64,000 nucleotides of DNA from Pseudomonas sp. CCC3.1 (GCF_034347405.1 NZ_CP133778.1:2418001-2482000); one strand, 5' to 3'. Positions 34,567 to 43,703 are shown, counted from the stretch's first letter. Notes: a model not told the origin generated them from the sequence alone. Numbers and translations are program-made.

Positions 34567-35241
34567 ATGATTTCAGAGTGGGAAATGTGCGTGCGCTTGC
34601 TGCTGGCGGTGTTGCTGGGCAGCGTGATCGGTTTTCAGCGAGAGCACCTGTTTTGGACGGCCGGTTTGCGCACTCACATGTTGGTCGCAACCGGTGCTTG
34701 CCTGTTTATGATCGTCTCCGCTTTTGGTTTTCAGCAGGCGCTGACCATGCCGGGCACACAGCTGGATCCCTCTCGAATTGCTGCACAAGTGGTCACTGGC
34801 ATCGGCTTTTTAGGCGCGGGTTCGATCATGGTGCGCGGGGACGTGATCAGGGGCCTGACCACGGCCGCGAGCTTATGGGCCGTCGCCGCCATCGGCATGG
34901 CCATTGGTAGCGGGCTCTATCTGCTGGCCGTCGCTGCGACGGTCATCATTTTGCTGACCTTGATAGCGCTGGGGCCGGTAGAGCGGCGCTATCGCGATTA
35001 TGTAAAGGTGCATGTGGTCAAACTGATAGCGCCCACTGGCGTCGTCTCCTACTCCAGCCTGCAGCAACTGTTGGGCGAGCGTGCGGATCGCATCAAACAG
35101 GTGATCGTTGAGCGCGGTCCGGACATGGGCACCGAAAGCGTGATCGTCCAGTTCGGAAAAACCACCCGGATAGAAGCAGTGGAATTATTAAAGCAAATCC
35201 TGACCCTGCCCGGCGTGCGCGAAGAACCGGCCCCGCATTGA
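34567..35241 (+). CDS. MgtC/SapB-family membrane protein
   Basis: A 224-aa protein. The N-terminal MgtC domain has RLLLAVLLGSVIGFQREHLFWTAGLRTHMLVATGACLFM (in pieces) and VVTGIGFLGAGSIM, which is the family signature, with four or five membrane helices. The C-terminal soluble ACT-like part starts near residue 145 (VKVHVVKLIAPTGVVSY). MgtC proteins modulate ATP synthase and Mg2+/phosphate homeostasis. No magnesium riboswitch was noticed in the leader. Confidence 0.87.
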   Translation: MISEWEMCVRLLLAVLLGSVIGFQREHLFWTAGLRTHMLVATGACLFMIVSAFGFQQALTMPGTQLDPSRIAAQVVTGIGFLGAGSIMVRGDVIRGLTTAASLWAVAAIGMAIGSGLYLLAVAATVIILLTLIALGPVERRYRDYVKVHVVKLIAPTGVVSYSSLQQLLGERADRIKQVIVERGPDMGTESVIVQFGKTTRIEAVELLKQILTLPGVREEPAPH

Positions 35242-35253
35242 CCCACATTCCCT

Positions 35254-35317
35254 TAGGAGCGAGCTTGCCTCGCGATCTTTAAAAAGATCAAGAGATCGCG
35301 AGGCAAGCTCGCTCCTA
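35254..35317. repeat. Long perfect inverted repeat (REP-type hairpin)
   Basis: Two perfect 25-nt arms (35254-35278 and 35293-35317; outer ends TAGGAGCGAGC and GCTCGCTCCTA) flank a 14-nt loop. The core GAGCTTGCCTCGCGAT is a Pseudomonas REP variant. It lies between mgtC and the ABC operon and may also act as a two-way terminator. Confidence 0.8.
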
Positions 35318-35482
35318 CAGCGGTTTAGTGTTCGATATGCAACTGTTGGTAATCCAACAGCCAGACAACACTCTGTTGTGTATTTGCGCAGCTTCAGGCC
35401 TTTTTTCCTGCCGTAAAGCCCGGTTTCAGGCAGCGGCATGGTCTGTGCAGTGTTCCTGACAAACAACTCAGGAACCGCCTTC

Positions 35483-36487
35483 ATGCCAGATGTCACCGCC
35501 CCTCAACCGCGTTTTCGTCGTTCCCGATTTCTGCACGCCATGGCGTTGGCGCTGATCAGCGTCGGTGTGGGCGCACAGGCTTTTGCTGACGACAGTGATG
35601 TGCCGTCGCTGGCCGGCAAGCGCATTGCTATCAGCATGACCGGCACCAGCCACTATTTTGATGTGAAGGCCTTCGAGGCTCAGGTCGCAGAGGTCAAGCG
35701 CCTCGGTGGCACGCCGATTACCCTCGACGCCGGGCGCAATGACAAGAACCTGGTCACGCAGTTGCAAACCGTGGTCACCCAGAAACCCGATGCAGTGATT
35801 CAGACCCTCGGCACCCTGAGCGTGATCGACCCGTGGCTCAAGCGCATCAGTAAAGCCGGGATTCCGCTGTTCACTATTGATGCGCCATCGCAATACAGCC
35901 TCACTAACACCACTTCAGACAACGTCGCTACGGGTAAAAACCTGGCCGAACAGTTGATCGCAGACAGTGGCGGCAAAGGCAATGTACTGGTGTTCAACGG
36001 CTTTTATGGCGTGCCGGTGTGTGCCATTCGCTATGACCAGCTCAAGCTGGCACTCAAGGACCACCCGGACCTGCACATCATCGAGCCCGAGCTGCGGGAT
36101 GTGATCCCGAACACCGTGCAGGATGCTTACAGCCAGATCAGCGCGTTGCTCAACAAGTACCCCAAAGGCAGTGTCACGGCGATCTGGTCAGCCTGGGATA
36201 TTCCCCAGCTGGGTGCCAGCAAGGCGCTGGTGGATGCGGGCCGCACCGAGATCAAAACCTATGGCGTTGATGGCACGCCCGAAGTGCTGGAACTGCTCAA
36301 ACGCAGCGATTCGCCTGTGGGTGCGGTGGTGGCTCAGCAGCCCGCACTGATCGGCAAGACCGCCGTGCAAAACGTAGCGCGCTATCTGGCGGGCCAGCAT
36401 GACTTGCCGAAAGAAACCCAGGTACCAACCTTGCTGACCACCGCCGCTAACATTGAGCAGGTGCAAAAGCTGCGAGGCGACCAGTGA
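35483..36487 (+). CDS. Sugar-type ABC transporter substrate-binding protein
   Basis: A 334-aa periplasmic binding protein of the ribose/galactose type (Peripla_BP_4). The signal peptide is RSRFLHAMALALISVGVGAQAFA. Mature motifs are GKRIAISMTGTSHYFDVKAFEAQV, DAGRNDKNLVTQLQTVVTQKPDAVI, AGIPLFTIDAPS and the hinge-side AIWSAWDIPQLGASKAL. The ATG at 35483 has AGGA upstream; an open GTG at 35438 is less likely. It is the first gene of a four-gene importer operon. Confidence 0.88.
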   Translation: MPDVTAPQPRFRRSRFLHAMALALISVGVGAQAFADDSDVPSLAGKRIAISMTGTSHYFDVKAFEAQVAEVKRLGGTPITLDAGRNDKNLVTQLQTVVTQKPDAVIQTLGTLSVIDPWLKRISKAGIPLFTIDAPSQYSLTNTTSDNVATGKNLAEQLIADSGGKGNVLVFNGFYGVPVCAIRYDQLKLALKDHPDLHIIEPELRDVIPNTVQDAYSQISALLNKYPKGSVTAIWSAWDIPQLGASKALVDAGRTEIKTYGVDGTPEVLELLKRSDSPVGAVVAQQPALIGKTAVQNVARYLAGQHDLPKETQVPTLLTTAANIEQVQKLRGDQ

Positions 36488-38034
36488 GTGCCGCACCACC
36501 CGCTTTGCACCTGCAAGGCATTTTTAAGCGTTTCGGACCGACTCAGGCGCTGGACGGAGTGGACCTGCGGGTTGAGCGCGGGTCGATTCACGGCCTGGTC
36601 GGAGAGAACGGTGCGGGCAAGTCGACACTGATCAAAGTGCTGGCGGGCATTCATCGCGCAGACAGCGGCACGTTGGCGGTCGATGGGCACACGTTCACGT
36701 CGCTAAGCCCGCGGCAGATTGAAGCGCTGGGGGTGCATTTTATCCATCAGGAGCGGCTGTTGCCGCCGAGCTTCACCGTGGGTGAAGCCCTGTTTTTCGG
36801 GCATGAACTGCGTTGCGGGCCGTTTATTCGCAGGCGCGCCCAGGACCGTGAAGCCGCGCGCTTGTTGCGCGACTACTTCGACCTGGAGTTTCCGCCGGGG
36901 GCATTGGTCAGTGAACTGGACAGCGCCCAGCGGCAGATTTTGCAAATCACCCGGGCGCTGCTGGCCAAGCCAAAAATTCTGGTGTTTGACGAGCCCAGCG
37001 TGTCGCTGGTCAAGCGCGAAGTCGATCAGTTGCTGGCGATCATTCGTCGCCTGCGCGATCAGGGCTTGTCGATTTTGTACATCTCGCACTATCTGCAAGA
37101 AATCGAAAGCCTGTGTGATCAGGTCACAGTATTGCGCAACGGGCGCGCTGTGGCGGTGGTCGATCCGCGCAGCACTTCAAGTGCAGAGATTGCCCGGCTG
37201 ATGGTCAATCGTGACGTCGGCGACATGTACCCCAAACCGAAGGTCAAATCGGGGGAGGTGGTGCTTGAACTCAAAGACCTTGCGGCGGGACAGGCGTATC
37301 GCGCCATCAACCTGAGCGTGCGCCGGGGTGAAGTCATAGGGTTGACCGGGCTGGTGGGCTCGGGGGCCAAGGAACTGCTCAAAAGCCTGTTCGGGTTGGT
37401 TCAGCCAGACCGCGGCAGCATCGCCTTGCAGGGCCGTCTGCTGCGTCTTAACTCGCCGCGCGATGCCGTGCGTCAGGGCATTGCGTTGGTTCCTGAAGAG
37501 CGTCGCAGTCATGGCGTCGCGCCGCTGCTTTCGGTACTGGAAAACCTGACCTTGGCCGGGCTGTCACGCTTCAGTCGCTGGGGGCTGCTGGATCGAGCCG
37601 CGCAAGTCCGGGAAAGTGAGCGTCTGATCGCCGAACTGGGGATCAAGACCGCAGGCCATGACGCGGCGGTGCAGCAACTCAGTGGCGGCAATCAACAGAA
37701 AGTCGCGCTGGGCAAATGGCTCAGCCGCGACGCTGCCTTGTACCTGTTGGACGAGCCCAGCGTAGGGATTGATATTGGCGCCAAGGTCGAGATTTATCGC
37801 TTGATCGGTCGTTTGGCCGAAGCAGGTGCCGCCGTGCTGGTGTTGTCGTCGGACTTGCCGGAACTGATCGGCATCACCGACCGGATTCTGGTCATGCACC
37901 GAGGCGAACTGGCGGGTGACTTCGATGCGCGCCACGTCGACAGTGATCGCTTGCTGGCCTGCGCGACGGGTGCCAGTGAGTTACCGGGCACAGTTGTTTA
38001 TACCGAGCGGGAGGCAGAACATGCCGTCGTCTGA
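36484..38034 (+). CDS. Sugar-type ABC transporter ATPase (RbsA/MglA-like, two NBDs)
   Basis: A 516-aa protein with two nucleotide-binding domains. The first has Walker A GENGAGKST near residue 40 and a signature LDSAQRQILQITRALL, Walker B ILVFDEP. The second has a degenerate Walker A (GLVGSGAKELLKSL), signature LSGGNQQKVALGKWL and Walker B LYLLDEPSVGIDIGAK, as usual for the CUT2 class. The GTG start overlaps the previous stop by 4 nt. Energises import with the two permeases that follow. Confidence 0.92.
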   Translation: MSAAPPALHLQGIFKRFGPTQALDGVDLRVERGSIHGLVGENGAGKSTLIKVLAGIHRADSGTLAVDGHTFTSLSPRQIEALGVHFIHQERLLPPSFTVGEALFFGHELRCGPFIRRRAQDREAARLLRDYFDLEFPPGALVSELDSAQRQILQITRALLAKPKILVFDEPSVSLVKREVDQLLAIIRRLRDQGLSILYISHYLQEIESLCDQVTVLRNGRAVAVVDPRSTSSAEIARLMVNRDVGDMYPKPKVKSGEVVLELKDLAAGQAYRAINLSVRRGEVIGLTGLVGSGAKELLKSLFGLVQPDRGSIALQGRLLRLNSPRDAVRQGIALVPEERRSHGVAPLLSVLENLTLAGLSRFSRWGLLDRAAQVRESERLIAELGIKTAGHDAAVQQLSGGNQQKVALGKWLSRDAALYLLDEPSVGIDIGAKVEIYRLIGRLAEAGAAVLVLSSDLPELIGITDRILVMHRGELAGDFDARHVDSDRLLACATGASELPGTVVYTEREAEHAVV

Positions 38035-39019
38035 ACTTCATACTCATCCGCGCCTTTCCCAAAGACTCGGACTGCTGGTGCTGCGTCGCGGCTCACTATT
38101 GGCATTTCTGCTGATTCTGGCGGTGTTCGCCGTGAGCGCCCCTAACTTTCTAAGCCTGACCAATATCGCCAATGTATTCGCCCAGTCGGCGATTCTGGGC
38201 ATTCTCGCGTTCGGCCTGACCTGTGTGGTCATCGGCGGTGGTTCCAACGTAGTGTCGGGTGGCCTGGACTTGTCGTTGGCGGCTAATTTGGGGCTGTGCG
38301 CGGCGGTCTACAGCAGCCTCAACAATGCAGGCTTCAGCGCCGGGCAAGCGATAGGCCTGACGTTGCTCTGCGGCCTGGCAGTCGGTGCCCTGAATGGCGT
38401 GAGCGTGGTGGCCTTGCGATTGCCGCCGCTGCTGGCCACTCTGGCGAGCATGAACTTGATTGCCGGACTGGAGCTGGTCCTGACCCAAAACAGTGTGCTG
38501 CCCACCGACTCGGCCTTGCTCGACACATTGGCCAATGGCGTCTGGTTGCAGGTGCCCGCGCTTGCCTGGGTGCTGCTGGTGGTCGCGGCCGGTTTAGGCT
38601 TGTTGATTCAGCACAGCCCTTATGGCCTGCGGTTGTACGCGGTCGGCGAGTACCCGGAGGCGGCACGTGCCGCAGGGCTGGGGGTGGGCCGTTATGTGTT
38701 CTCCAGTTACCTGTTGGCCGGGGTGTGCGCGGCGTTGGCTGCCTTTTGTTCGGCGTCGTATTTCAGCGGCAGCACCACGGGTTCGGGCGAGATGCTGTTG
38801 TCGGTGGTCGCCATTGCCTTTTTAGGCGTGGTGTTCTCAAGACGGCTGGTGGCAAACATTCCCGGCACGTTATTGGCGACGCTGTTGCTGGGTTTTTTGA
38901 TCAACGGTTTTCAGTTGTTGAACATTGCCAGTTTCTGGGTCAACGGCGTCCAGGGCGTGCTGATTCTGTTGGTGGTTGCCATGTCCAGTGCGTTGCGCAA
39001 AGAGGAGGGCGGACAATGA
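38021..39019 (+). CDS. Sugar-type ABC transporter permease (RbsC-like) 1
   Basis: A 332-aa CUT2-type permease with 8-10 membrane helices: LAFLLILAVFAVSAPNFLSLTNIANVFAQSAILGILAFGLTCVVI (in pieces), VSGGLDLSLAANLGL and LGVGRYVFSSYLLAGVCAALAA. GGGAGG lies before the ATG at 38021, which overlaps the ATPase gene by 14 nt. Pairs with the next permease as a heterodimeric channel. Confidence 0.9.
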   Translation: MPSSELHTHPRLSQRLGLLVLRRGSLLAFLLILAVFAVSAPNFLSLTNIANVFAQSAILGILAFGLTCVVIGGGSNVVSGGLDLSLAANLGLCAAVYSSLNNAGFSAGQAIGLTLLCGLAVGALNGVSVVALRLPPLLATLASMNLIAGLELVLTQNSVLPTDSALLDTLANGVWLQVPALAWVLLVVAAGLGLLIQHSPYGLRLYAVGEYPEAARAAGLGVGRYVFSSYLLAGVCAALAAFCSASYFSGSTTGSGEMLLSVVAIAFLGVVFSRRLVANIPGTLLATLLLGFLINGFQLLNIASFWVNGVQGVLILLVVAMSSALRKEEGGQ

Positions 39020-39990
39020 CCGCGCTGGCTATCAATACCTCATCTTCATCGCTGTTGGCGCACGTGTTGCGCGGGATATTGCCGCTGCTGATTGTGATGA
39101 TCGTCGCGTTCTTTGCGGCGACTGCGCCGGGTTTTTTGAGCGTGGGCAATTTGAGCAGCCTGGTGCTGAACAACTTCGTGCTGCTGGCGATTGTCGCGAT
39201 TGGCATGACCTGGGCCGTGGCTGCCGGGGGCATCGACTTGTCAGTGGGCACCGCCGTCGACTTCGCCAGCCTGGCGTTTGTGGTGTTGCTCAATGCCGGG
39301 CATGGCTTGGGCGTCGCGGTGGCGGGGGCTGCACTGGCGGGGGCTTTGGTGGGCGGCTTTAACGCGGGTTTGATCGCCGGGCTTCGGATTACCCCGTTTC
39401 TGGCGACCTTGGGCACGTTGTTTATTGGCACCAGCGTGCAGCAGTTGCTGTCTGAGGGCGGCCAGCCGATCTATATCGCGCAAAACGTTTTGCCCGGTAT
39501 CACGGCGGTGTCCTGGCTGAATGTGCCTTTGCCGCTGTGGCTGGTGGCTGGGTTGGCAGTGATCTACGGGGTGATTTTGGCCCGTGGACGACTGGGGCGG
39601 GAGATCCTCGCAGTCGGTACCCAGGCGCAACTGGCGCGCTATTCGGGGCTCTCGATACGCCTGATCATGCTCAAAGTCTTTATCGCCAGCGCAGTGGCCT
39701 GTGCCTTGGCCGGGGTTCTGCTGAGTTCCACGGTCAACGCGTACGTGCCGATGTCCGGCAATGCTTACTTGATCAACGCTATCGGTGCGGTCTTCATGGG
39801 CACGACCTTAAGCAGAACCGGGCGCGCGAACATTCCCGGGACGTTGTTGGGCGTGCTGTTTATCAACGTGATTGCCAATGGATTACTGCTGATTGGCTGG
39901 AATTTCTACTGGCAGCAAGTGGCCACCGGCGCGTTGATTCTGTTGGTACTGGCGTTCAGTTTTGCCAGTCGGCGCCTGACCCGCACATAA
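39016..39990 (+). CDS. Sugar-type ABC transporter permease (RbsC-like) 2
   Basis: A 324-aa permease: LLIVMIVAFFAATAPGFLSVGNLSSLVLNNFVLL (in pieces), WAVAAGGIDLSVGTAVDFASL (EAA-like region), and MFMGTTLSRTGRANIPGTLLG-like loop near the C-terminus. ATG overlaps the previous stop (ATGA). A long out-of-phase extension upstream is a shadow of permease 1. No sugar-metabolism gene follows, so the substrate cannot be read from context. Confidence 0.9.
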   Translation: MTALAINTSSSSLLAHVLRGILPLLIVMIVAFFAATAPGFLSVGNLSSLVLNNFVLLAIVAIGMTWAVAAGGIDLSVGTAVDFASLAFVVLLNAGHGLGVAVAGAALAGALVGGFNAGLIAGLRITPFLATLGTLFIGTSVQQLLSEGGQPIYIAQNVLPGITAVSWLNVPLPLWLVAGLAVIYGVILARGRLGREILAVGTQAQLARYSGLSIRLIMLKVFIASAVACALAGVLLSSTVNAYVPMSGNAYLINAIGAVFMGTTLSRTGRANIPGTLLGVLFINVIANGLLLIGWNFYWQQVATGALILLVLAFSFASRRLTRT

Positions 39991-40025
39991 GAAAAGCCCC
40001 GTGCAGGCGCGCAACGCTAGCCCCA

Positions 40026-40055
40026 CACAGAGGCAGAAATCACTTAAGTGAACAG
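40026..40055. repeat. Short dispersed repeat (copy B)
   Basis: CACAGAGGCAGAAATC followed by CTTAAGTGAACAG; same family as 28115-28147. Located downstream of the ABC permease and of the convergent MocR gene. Confidence 0.45.
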
Positions 40056-40059
40056 TGCG

Positions 40060-41478
40060 TTACATCAGCGCCAATAGGCGTTCGCCCAGTGCCTGAGCGC
40101 TGGCCTGCGAGTCAATATTGGCGAAGCCCAGCAGCAGCGCTGAGGGCTTGTCACCCAGTTGGCTCCATTCGCTCAGCGCTTCGGCAAACAGACCGGCCTC
40201 ACGCATGCGCTGTACCAGCAGGGTGTCTGACTGTGGCTCATTGAGCCGCAGGATCAGGTGCATGCCGCCGGGGTTGGCATCAATCTGGATGCGCTCGCCA
40301 AGCACGCTTTTCAGCCCGGTCACCGCTATGGCCCGTCGCTCGCTGTAGAGTTTGCGCATGCGCTGGATATGGCGGGCAAAATGCCCCTCGGCCATGAACG
40401 TCGCGGCGATGGCTTGATTCAGTTCGGGGCAACCGCCCTGAAAGGTCTGGCACGTGCGTTCAAAGCATTCCACCTGCGCCGAAGGAACGACCAGGTAGGC
40501 AAGGCGCATGCCCGGAAACAACACTTTGCTGAATGTGCCGCTGTAGAGCACCCGGCCCTCGCGGTCCAAACTTTTGAGTGCGGGCAGCGGGCGGCTGACG
40601 TAGCGGTACTCGCCGTCGTAATCGTCTTCGACAATCCAGGCCTGTTGTTGGCTTGCCCACTCCAGCAATGCCAGCCTGCGCGGCAACGACAGAGACACGC
40701 ACAGCGGGCTTTGGTGTGCTGGCGTGACAATGGTTGCGCGAGCGCCGAGATGTGCATTTATTGCCTTGGAGATACACAGGCCGTCCTGATCAACCGGCAC
40801 CGGGATAGGCGCCATGTGCAATTGTTCAAGCAGGCGTCGGGTCGGCGGGTAGCAAGGGTCTTCAATCAGCACCCGGTCGGCAGGTTGAAGCAAGGCATGG
40901 GTGATCAGCGACAGCGTCTCCCGATAGCCGCCTGTGACAAATACCTGCGCGGGCGAACAGGCGATGCCACGAGAGACCTGCAAATAGGTGGCAATGGCTG
41001 CGCGCAAGGCGTGCAACCCATACACCGACGGGTTGGCCATATTGGGGGGCTGCGTGCTGCGAACGCAGCGAGCGCCGATTTGAGCCCATATCTTGCGAGG
41101 GAAAACGTCCAGTGCCGGAAGGCCCATTTGAAAGGGCAGAATGGGCGACTGCTCACGGATCGCCAGCTGTGTTGTCGTGCGCCGGGCCGTCGGAGCGGGG
41201 TCTGACGTTGCAGTGCCGGTAATCCCCTGAGCGACGATGGTGCCCGCCTGACCACGTGACAACAGGTAGCCTTCGGAGGTCAGGAGCGAGTAGGCCGTGT
41301 CGATAGTGCCGCGGGCCAGCCCCAGTTCCTTGGCCAATGCACGGGCGGCGGGCACCCGATCTCCCGGCTTGAGCAAACCGGCGTTGATCGCCTCGCGGAA
41401 TCGCCAATAGAGCTGGCGGTAAATCGGCTCGCTGGACGCAGGGTCCAGCGGGGAGAAGCTCGGGATTGAGGTTTGCAT
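40060..41478 (-). CDS. MocR/PdxR-family regulator (GntR HTH fused to aminotransferase fold)
   Basis: A 472-aa fusion. The GntR winged helix (residues ~15-85) reads SEPIYRQLYWRFREAINAGLL, PAARALAKELGLARGTIDTAY and LLSRGQAGTIV. A PLP-binding type-I aminotransferase-like domain follows with VFVTGGYRETLSLITHALLQPADRVLIEDPCYP in pieces, VEDDYDGEYRY and the Schiff-base lysine in YSGTFSKVLFPGMR near residue 318. Such proteins sense PLP or an amino-acid adduct. It is divergent from the AhpD-like gene 124 nt away, a likely target. Confidence 0.9.
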   Translation of the reverse strand: MQTSIPSFSPLDPASSEPIYRQLYWRFREAINAGLLKPGDRVPAARALAKELGLARGTIDTAYSLLTSEGYLLSRGQAGTIVAQGITGTATSDPAPTARRTTTQLAIREQSPILPFQMGLPALDVFPRKIWAQIGARCVRSTQPPNMANPSVYGLHALRAAIATYLQVSRGIACSPAQVFVTGGYRETLSLITHALLQPADRVLIEDPCYPPTRRLLEQLHMAPIPVPVDQDGLCISKAINAHLGARATIVTPAHQSPLCVSLSLPRRLALLEWASQQQAWIVEDDYDGEYRYVSRPLPALKSLDREGRVLYSGTFSKVLFPGMRLAYLVVPSAQVECFERTCQTFQGGCPELNQAIAATFMAEGHFARHIQRMRKLYSERRAIAVTGLKSVLGERIQIDANPGGMHLILRLNEPQSDTLLVQRMREAGLFAEALSEWSQLGDKPSALLLGFANIDSQASAQALGERLLALM

Positions 41479-41601
41479 GGTTGGGCCTGGGGTAGATAGC
41501 CGTAATCTTGGTCTAGCGATAAAGCTAAATCATGGACCTTTTTGACAGGGCCAAGAAACCGCACTATGGCGCCACTGAACTCACCAAAGCAAGGGCAAAA
41601 C

Positions 41602-42054
41602 ATGAGCAAGCGTATCGACTATTCCAAGGCCTCCCCTGAAGCGTTCAAAGCGTTTGGTGGCGTGCACGTCGCGCTGCAAAACAGCGACCTTTCCAAGCAA
41701 CTGATCGATCTGGTGTATCTGCGGGTGTCGCAGATCAATGGCTGCGCCTATTGCATCGACCTGCATTCGCGAGACCTGCTCAAGCTGGGCATGAGCGTCG
41801 ACAAACTGGTGCTGGTGCCTGTGTGGCACGAAGCCCAAACGCTGTTTACGCCGCGTGAACAGGCGGCTCTGGCGTGGGCTGAAAGCGTCACCCGCGTCGC
41901 TGAAACAGGAGTTCCGCAGGCTGACTATGACGCGGTGACGGCGCACTTCAACGACAAGGAACTGGCAGAGCTGACCTACGCCATCGGGCTGATGAACGCC
42001 TACAACCGCTTTGGTGTGGCCTTTCGCATGGTGCCGGGCGCTGCCAAAGGTTAA
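41602..42054 (+). CDS. AhpD-like carboxymuconolactone decarboxylase-family protein
   Basis: A 150-aa protein starting MSKRIDYSKASPEAFKAFGG. The peroxidase-like motif NGCAYCIDLHSRD supplies CxxC plus the following His, as in AhpD. It probably reduces organic peroxides or acts with a thiol carrier. AAGGG precedes the ATG; the frame is open from 41542 where TTGACA occurs, which is more likely a promoter -35 than coding. Divergent from the MocR-type regulator. Confidence 0.87.
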   Translation: MSKRIDYSKASPEAFKAFGGVHVALQNSDLSKQLIDLVYLRVSQINGCAYCIDLHSRDLLKLGMSVDKLVLVPVWHEAQTLFTPREQAALAWAESVTRVAETGVPQADYDAVTAHFNDKELAELTYAIGLMNAYNRFGVAFRMVPGAAKG

Positions 42055-42061
42055 CTGTTCA

Positions 42062-42652
42062 CTAGGGCTGAAGTTTACGTTTGCGAAACTCAGCGACTTT
42101 ATGGCGATTGCCGCACAGCGCCATGCTGCACCAGCGCCGTTTATGGGCTTTGGTGCGGTCATAAAACCACAGCACGCATTCCGGGTGTTCGCAGGTGCGG
42201 ATCAACTCGAAATCGCCCTGCACCAGCAACACAGCAGCGGCTTCGGCAATCGGGGCGAGGAACTGCTCAGGGGTCTGCTGCTTGCGCTGGCGCTGCAGGT
42301 CTAACTCGCCGGGGGCTGCCCACACCAGTTGCGGGTAGCTGACGGCCTTGCGCAAAAAACTGTTCAGAGCGCCAGGGTCGCCTTGTTGCCCGGCCTTGCG
42401 TCGCTCCAGCAGGTCACGAATCACTTCACGCAAATGCCTGGCCGCTATGAGCAAGGCACCTTCCTCGAATGCTGGCACTGCACCTTCTGCAAACCAGCCG
42501 AGACGCACCAGCCAACGCTCGACATTGGCATCGCTTTGCCAAAAATCCAGCGGCTCACCGTCAACATTGGCCAGCGTATTGAGCATGTCCAGCACGGGCT
42601 CATCAGCCAGTACATAGGGTTCAAGCGGTGCAGCAGGGGAGGCAGAACTCAT
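42062..42652 (-). CDS. CGNR zinc-finger (ABATE-domain) regulator
   Basis: A 196-aa protein. The N-terminal ABATE-like domain has VLDMLNTLANVDGEPLDFWQ and AARHLREVIRDLLERR; the C-terminal CGNR zinc finger has RTCEHPECVLWFYDRTKAHKRRWCSMALCGNRHKVAEFRKRK (in pieces), with all four cysteines. These are putative stress-linked transcription regulators. It is divergent from the alpha/beta hydrolase gene, with repeated GTTAC half-sites between. Confidence 0.86.
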   Translation of the reverse strand: MSSASPAAPLEPYVLADEPVLDMLNTLANVDGEPLDFWQSDANVERWLVRLGWFAEGAVPAFEEGALLIAARHLREVIRDLLERRKAGQQGDPGALNSFLRKAVSYPQLVWAAPGELDLQRQRKQQTPEQFLAPIAEAAAVLLVQGDFELIRTCEHPECVLWFYDRTKAHKRRWCSMALCGNRHKVAEFRKRKLQP

Positions 42653-42679
42653 GGTCGATCCTCGGAAGCAATGCGCAAT

Positions 42680-42811
42680 CGTAACCGTTATTCGGTGCTC
42701 TGTGTAGTTACTGGCTCGCGGATGGTAACTGTAAAAATCTATTTGACAGGTTACACAATAAAGCGCAATTTTCGCCTCGAGTAACCCTAATAAGCGATTT
42801 AAGCAGTTACA
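42680..42811. promoter_or_regulatory. Intergenic region with repeated GTTAC/GTAAC half-sites
   Basis: GTAAC or GTTAC occurs at about 42681, 42706, 42725, 42750, 42780 and 42806, several in opposed pairs. A TTGACA at 42743-42748 could be the -35 of the hydrolase promoter. Such an array between a DNA-binding CGNR protein and the gene divergent from it suggests operator sites. This is inferred from pattern and position only. Confidence 0.4.
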
Positions 42812-42825
42812 TGAGGAGTGCCGTT

Positions 42826-43698
42826 ATGCCGTTTTCAACCCCAGTGGTGCGCTACCAGTCCGTCGATGCCGATGGTGTACGGGTGTTTTATCGTGAAGCG
42901 GGCGACCCTTCGGCGCCGGTCATGCTCTTGCTGCATGGTTTTCCCAGTTCGTCGCACATGTACCGCAACCTGATCCCGTTGCTGGCCACCCGTTATCGGG
43001 TGATCGCGCCGGACTTGCCGGGCTTTGGCTTCACTGAAGTCCCCGCAGAGCGCGACTACACATACAGCTTCGACAACCTGGCAATCACCTTGGGCCATTT
43101 CGTCGAAGCGCTGAAACTCACTCGCTATGCGCTTTATGTTTTTGACTATGGCGCGCCGGTCGGCCTGCGTCTGGCAGTGGCGCACCCGCAGAGGGTCAGC
43201 GCACTGGTGTCGCAAAACGGTAACGCCTATCTCGAAGGACTGGGGGATGCCTGGGCACCGATTCGCGCGTATTGGGCTGAGCCGAGTGCGGCTAATCGCG
43301 AGGTGATCCGCGCTGCTGTCTTGAGCCTGGAAGGCACGCGCTATCAGTACCTGCATGGGGTCGAGAGACCCGAATTAGTGGCGCCTGAGTCGTGGATGCT
43401 TGATCTGTTGTTGATGCAGCGGCCGGGCAATGACGAGATTCAGTTGGACCTGTTTCTCGACTATCGCAACAATTTGACCCTGTACCCGCAGTTCCAGGCG
43501 TTTTTCAAGGCTGCGCAAATTCCGACGCTGGTGATTTGGGGCAAGCACGATCCATTTTTCATTCCGCCGGGTGCCCACGCCTATAAAACCGACAACCCCA
43601 GCGCGGTGGTGGAATTGCTGGACACCGGCCACTTCGCGCTGGAGACCCATGTCGAACGCATCGCCGAGCGGATTCTGGCGGTGTTGCCGCGGGCATAA
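42826..43698 (+). CDS. Alpha/beta hydrolase, epoxide hydrolase/haloalkane dehalogenase-like
   Basis: A 290-aa alpha/beta-fold enzyme. Oxyanion loop is LLLHGFPSSSHMY (HGFP at 37-40). The nucleophile elbow is VFDYGAPVGLRLA with Asp107 rather than Ser, as in epoxide hydrolases and dehalogenases. The acid is in WGKHDPFF and the base in LDTGHFALETH. The GAGGAG at 42813-42818 fits the ATG at 42826; an upstream ATG at 42811 would overlap that site. Divergent from the CGNR regulator. Confidence 0.85.
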   Translation: MPFSTPVVRYQSVDADGVRVFYREAGDPSAPVMLLLHGFPSSSHMYRNLIPLLATRYRVIAPDLPGFGFTEVPAERDYTYSFDNLAITLGHFVEALKLTRYALYVFDYGAPVGLRLAVAHPQRVSALVSQNGNAYLEGLGDAWAPIRAYWAEPSAANREVIRAAVLSLEGTRYQYLHGVERPELVAPESWMLDLLLMQRPGNDEIQLDLFLDYRNNLTLYPQFQAFFKAAQIPTLVIWGKHDPFFIPPGAHAYKTDNPSAVVELLDTGHFALETHVERIAERILAVLPRA

Positions 43699-43703
43699 AC
43701 CAA

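Noticed and set aside
38296..39015. 240-codon extension of the second permease
   Set aside because: It is an out-of-frame shadow of the first permease; the ATG at 39016 overlaps the stop in ATGA form and matches the family start.
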